Source: CAYLHF01 sp964383365 (GTDB taxonomy: Bacteria > Bacteroidota > Rhodothermia > Rhodothermales > UBA10348). Taken from it: DNA of 64,000 bases. Every line of letters starts with the position of its first letter. Position 1 is the stretch's first letter. The position numbers and the translations under genes are program-made. Shown in pieces: positions 62,558 to 64,000 of this stretch. Below the pieces are notes generated by a model. It searched no databases, had not been told where the DNA came from, and saw nothing but the letters and a program-made list of their open reading frames with translations. The stretch is from positions 43,314 through 107,313 of the forward strand of contig CAYLHF010000008.1 of the NCBI GenBank assembly GCA_964383365.1. Reading direction: 5' to 3'.

Positions 62558-63130
62558 TCAATCTTCTTCGTCGTCTCCACCATCATCTCCACCATCGTTG
62601 CCACCTCCCATACCCTCTCCTCCGTTGTTTGAATTCGACGATCCAGCCCACGTCTTGCATCCTGGTGGGGCACCGCTATCTCCGGTATCGGCATCAACCC
62701 AGTTGCCGCCAACCAGTCGCCCTCTGATCAGACGGAAGCAATTGGGAAACGGACCGTATATCTCGAGACTTACTCGAATCGATGAGTTGCTTACCGGTAC
62801 GATCACGATTTTCGGGGTCGACGTATCGAGACCGGACAGAGTCCGTTGATATATTGTACTCGCCGACGACTGCCCGTTGTTGGTGCTGTTTTTGTAACCC
62901 AGGACATCGAACGTCATCCCCGTCAGATAGGTCGTGTTCTTTCCGCCGCCGAATACGGCCGGAGAAGATTTCCATTCGATGGCATCGGCTGAGATGCGGA
63001 TAGCTTCTGACGTGAGATTGTCATACAGAATAGTCTCGCTGTGAGCCTTGAACAGGTATGTGCCAGAAATGACTGCCAGGACGGTGAGCACGACACCCAG
63101 AGCGAGCAGGAGGAGCTGATGTTGACCCAT
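62558..63130 (-). CDS. Pilin-like secreted protein, paralogue B, with acidic Gly-rich tail
   Basis: 190 residues from ATG 63130, chosen because MGQHQ and the hydrophobic helix (LLLLALGVVLTVLAVISGTYLF) match paralogue A exactly in position; an open frame from TTG 63202 is less likely. Shares the A-D-A-I-x-W-K, FGGG, LGYK and two-cysteine pattern (PNC; GCKTW) with paralogue A. The last ~30 residues are Gly/Asp/Asn/Glu-rich (GGEGMGGGNDGGDD) and are absent from A. Convergent with the oxidoreductase, with 14 bp between stops. Confidence 0.65.
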   Translation of the reverse strand: MGQHQLLLLALGVVLTVLAVISGTYLFKAHSETILYDNLTSEAIRISADAIEWKSSPAVFGGGKNTTYLTGMTFDVLGYKNSTNNGQSSASTIYQRTLSGLDTSTPKIVIVPVSNSSIRVSLEIYGPFPNCFRLIRGRLVGGNWVDADTGDSGAPPGCKTWAGSSNSNNGGEGMGGGNDGGDDGGDDEED

Positions 63131-63218
63131 GGTTTTCCGATGTTGCAAAGGAATTACGATCAGGGTCTGCTCGTCTAATCGACGTATTCCGTTGCTGATC
63201 AAGACCGAACGTACGAAT

Positions 63219-63237
63219 TGCGTAGAACTACGTAGTT
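63219..63237 (-). promoter_or_regulatory. Second copy of the 19-bp palindromic motif, upstream of pilin-like gene B
   Basis: Identical in all 19 bases to 60185-60203 and at nearly the same distance (89 bp) from the start codon of gene B. Downstream leader segments of the two genes also share AGACCCTG and TTCCTTTG, so the whole promoter region was probably duplicated with the genes. Confidence 0.65.
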
Positions 63238-63410
63238 TTTCTGATCCGGCATGTTCGCCAACACACTTCTAACGAATATTAGACGTTCCTCACTGCCCGA
63301 TCGAAGTAAATTGGGAGTCCTTTTTCGTTACGGGCAACACCAGGGGTAGCACTGGACCCTGAACGCTCGATGCAGAGCTCGATTTTTCCATCAGAGTCAC
63401 AACCATTTAC

Positions 63411-63974
63411 ATGATAACCACCAAGCGCGTTCTTCTCGGCCTGTTCGTCGCACTCGTCCTCATTCAGTTCATTCGACCCGAGAAAACGAATCCTGTAGCA
63501 GATGAGCCGGTTGCCATCGCCTCTTCCACGGTAATGACGCCGATCGTCGAAGGGATTCTGGAACGCTCGTGTGTGGACTGCCATTCGGGAAGGACCACCT
63601 GGCCATGGTACACCGAGATCGCGCCCATCTCCTGGTACATCGTCGATCACGTGAATGAGGGACGCGATGAATTCAACATGGATACCTTTGGTACGTATTC
63701 CCCACGACGGGCCAACCACAAGCTGGAAGAATTGTGTGAGCAGGTCGAAGAGGGTGAGATGCCGCTTCCCACGTATGTTTGGCTCCATGGGGATGCGGCA
63801 CTCAATGCCAGTGATGTCACGTCGCTCTGCGACTGGTCGCAGGCAGAACGGGCACGGATCGGCTACGTATCGCCGGATGAAGACGGAGAATCGTCGGGTG
63901 ATTCCGGCGTCTCGTCTGACACAGACAGCCTTGGTACCCTTCCGGATAACGACACAGACCATCTCGACGAATAG
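63411..63974 (+). CDS. Heme-binding-domain protein (Haem_bd type), membrane anchored
   Basis: 187 residues. An N-terminal hydrophobic helix (about 5-20, RVLLGLFVALVLIQFI) anchors it outside the cytosol. The core carries a single c-type heme motif CVDCH (residues 54-58) in the context SCVDCHSGRTTWPWYTEIAPISW, diagnostic for the heme-binding domain family common in Bacteroidota. The acidic C-terminal ~45 residues are low complexity (Ser/Asp/Gly/Thr). Probably an electron-transfer or sensor protein in the periplasm. The 280 bp upstream contains motif copy B but no clear promoter of its own. Confidence 0.85.
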   Translation: MITTKRVLLGLFVALVLIQFIRPEKTNPVADEPVAIASSTVMTPIVEGILERSCVDCHSGRTTWPWYTEIAPISWYIVDHVNEGRDEFNMDTFGTYSPRRANHKLEELCEQVEEGEMPLPTYVWLHGDAALNASDVTSLCDWSQAERARIGYVSPDEDGESSGDSGVSSDTDSLGTLPDNDTDHLDE

Positions 63975-64000
63975 AAACTGTTTGTAACACTCTGCGTCCC

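Noticed and set aside
1..64000. Prophage, integrative element or insertion sequence
   Set aside because: No transposase, integrase, phage structural gene or long terminal inverted repeat was recognised; gene content is mostly housekeeping with uniform style.

Overview
The window reads as a contiguous, mostly housekeeping stretch of a bacterial chromosome with medium GC content. The gene set points to the Bacteroidota/Rhodothermota side of the tree, probably something like Rhodothermales or Balneolales. The evidence is a DUF3276 (PUR-alpha-like) protein, a DUF3109 protein, a DUF4249-like lipoprotein fragment, bacillithiol genes of the bshB1/bshC type, a bifunctional-nuclease/UVR fusion, and start codons that mostly lack a clear Shine-Dalgarno sequence. 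This placement is inferred from protein families seen in the translations; no database was searched.

Layout. 1-13.25 kb (+): DUF4249-like fragment, recX, a membrane SpoIIE-type phosphatase, purine nucleoside phosphorylase, DUF3276, hisC, BFN-UVR nuclease, bshC, an HD hydrolase, leuS and bshB1. 13.26-24.7 kb (-): one long exopolysaccharide operon resembling pgaABC. In transcription order it encodes a KaiC-like/degenerate-GGDEF regulator, a TPR-porin, a GT2 synthase, a small membrane protein and two polysaccharide-deacetylase-fold proteins. 25-29.5 kb: a beta-propeller lipoprotein, an orphan anti-sigma-like protein and a CoA-acylating aldehyde dehydrogenase with a C-terminal tail resembling a microcompartment targeting peptide. 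29.5-43.7 kb (+): efp-accB-accC, gcvH, guaA, a TPR/periplasmic-binding-fold protein, bamD, nadD, a NagZ-type glycosidase, a beta-lactamase-like lipoprotein, rnc and gcvP. 43.8-52.4 kb: HMG-CoA lyase (-), an M1 peptidase and a membrane protein (+), a small unknown gene (-), and a DUF3109-rpoN-class V aminotransferase operon (-). 52.4-59.4 kb (+): ruvB, a class C beta-lactamase-like hydrolase, then an operon of sigma factor, zinc-finger transmembrane anti-sigma factor and TPR-CHAT protease lipoprotein. 59.6-64 kb: two paralogous pilin-like genes (-) on either side of a YdeP/FdhF-type molybdopterin oxidoreductase (+), then a heme-binding-domain protein.

How genes work together. efp-accB-accC has a good sigma70-type promoter and couples translation elongation and fatty acid synthesis genes. 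gcvH and gcvP belong to one glycine cleavage system although about 8 kb apart (gcvT is not here). bshC and bshB1 make bacillithiol (bshA is not here). The exopolysaccharide operon contains synthesis, modification, export and probable control functions. The most unusual system is the sigma/anti-sigma/TPR-CHAT operon. Its topology (cytosolic sigma, membrane-spanning anti-sigma, exported caspase-like protease) suggests a proteolytic transcription switch, formally similar to the TPR-CHAT/sigma-factor wiring of type III-E CRISPR but without any CRISPR component. Other points of interest are an identical 19-bp palindrome-containing motif at the same distance upstream of both pilin-like genes, a predicted near-leaderless promoter for the rpoN operon, strong hairpins without U-tracts at operon ends, and two genes carrying 24-bp (octapeptide) tandem repeats. 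No tRNA, rRNA, CRISPR array, transposase or phage gene was recognised.
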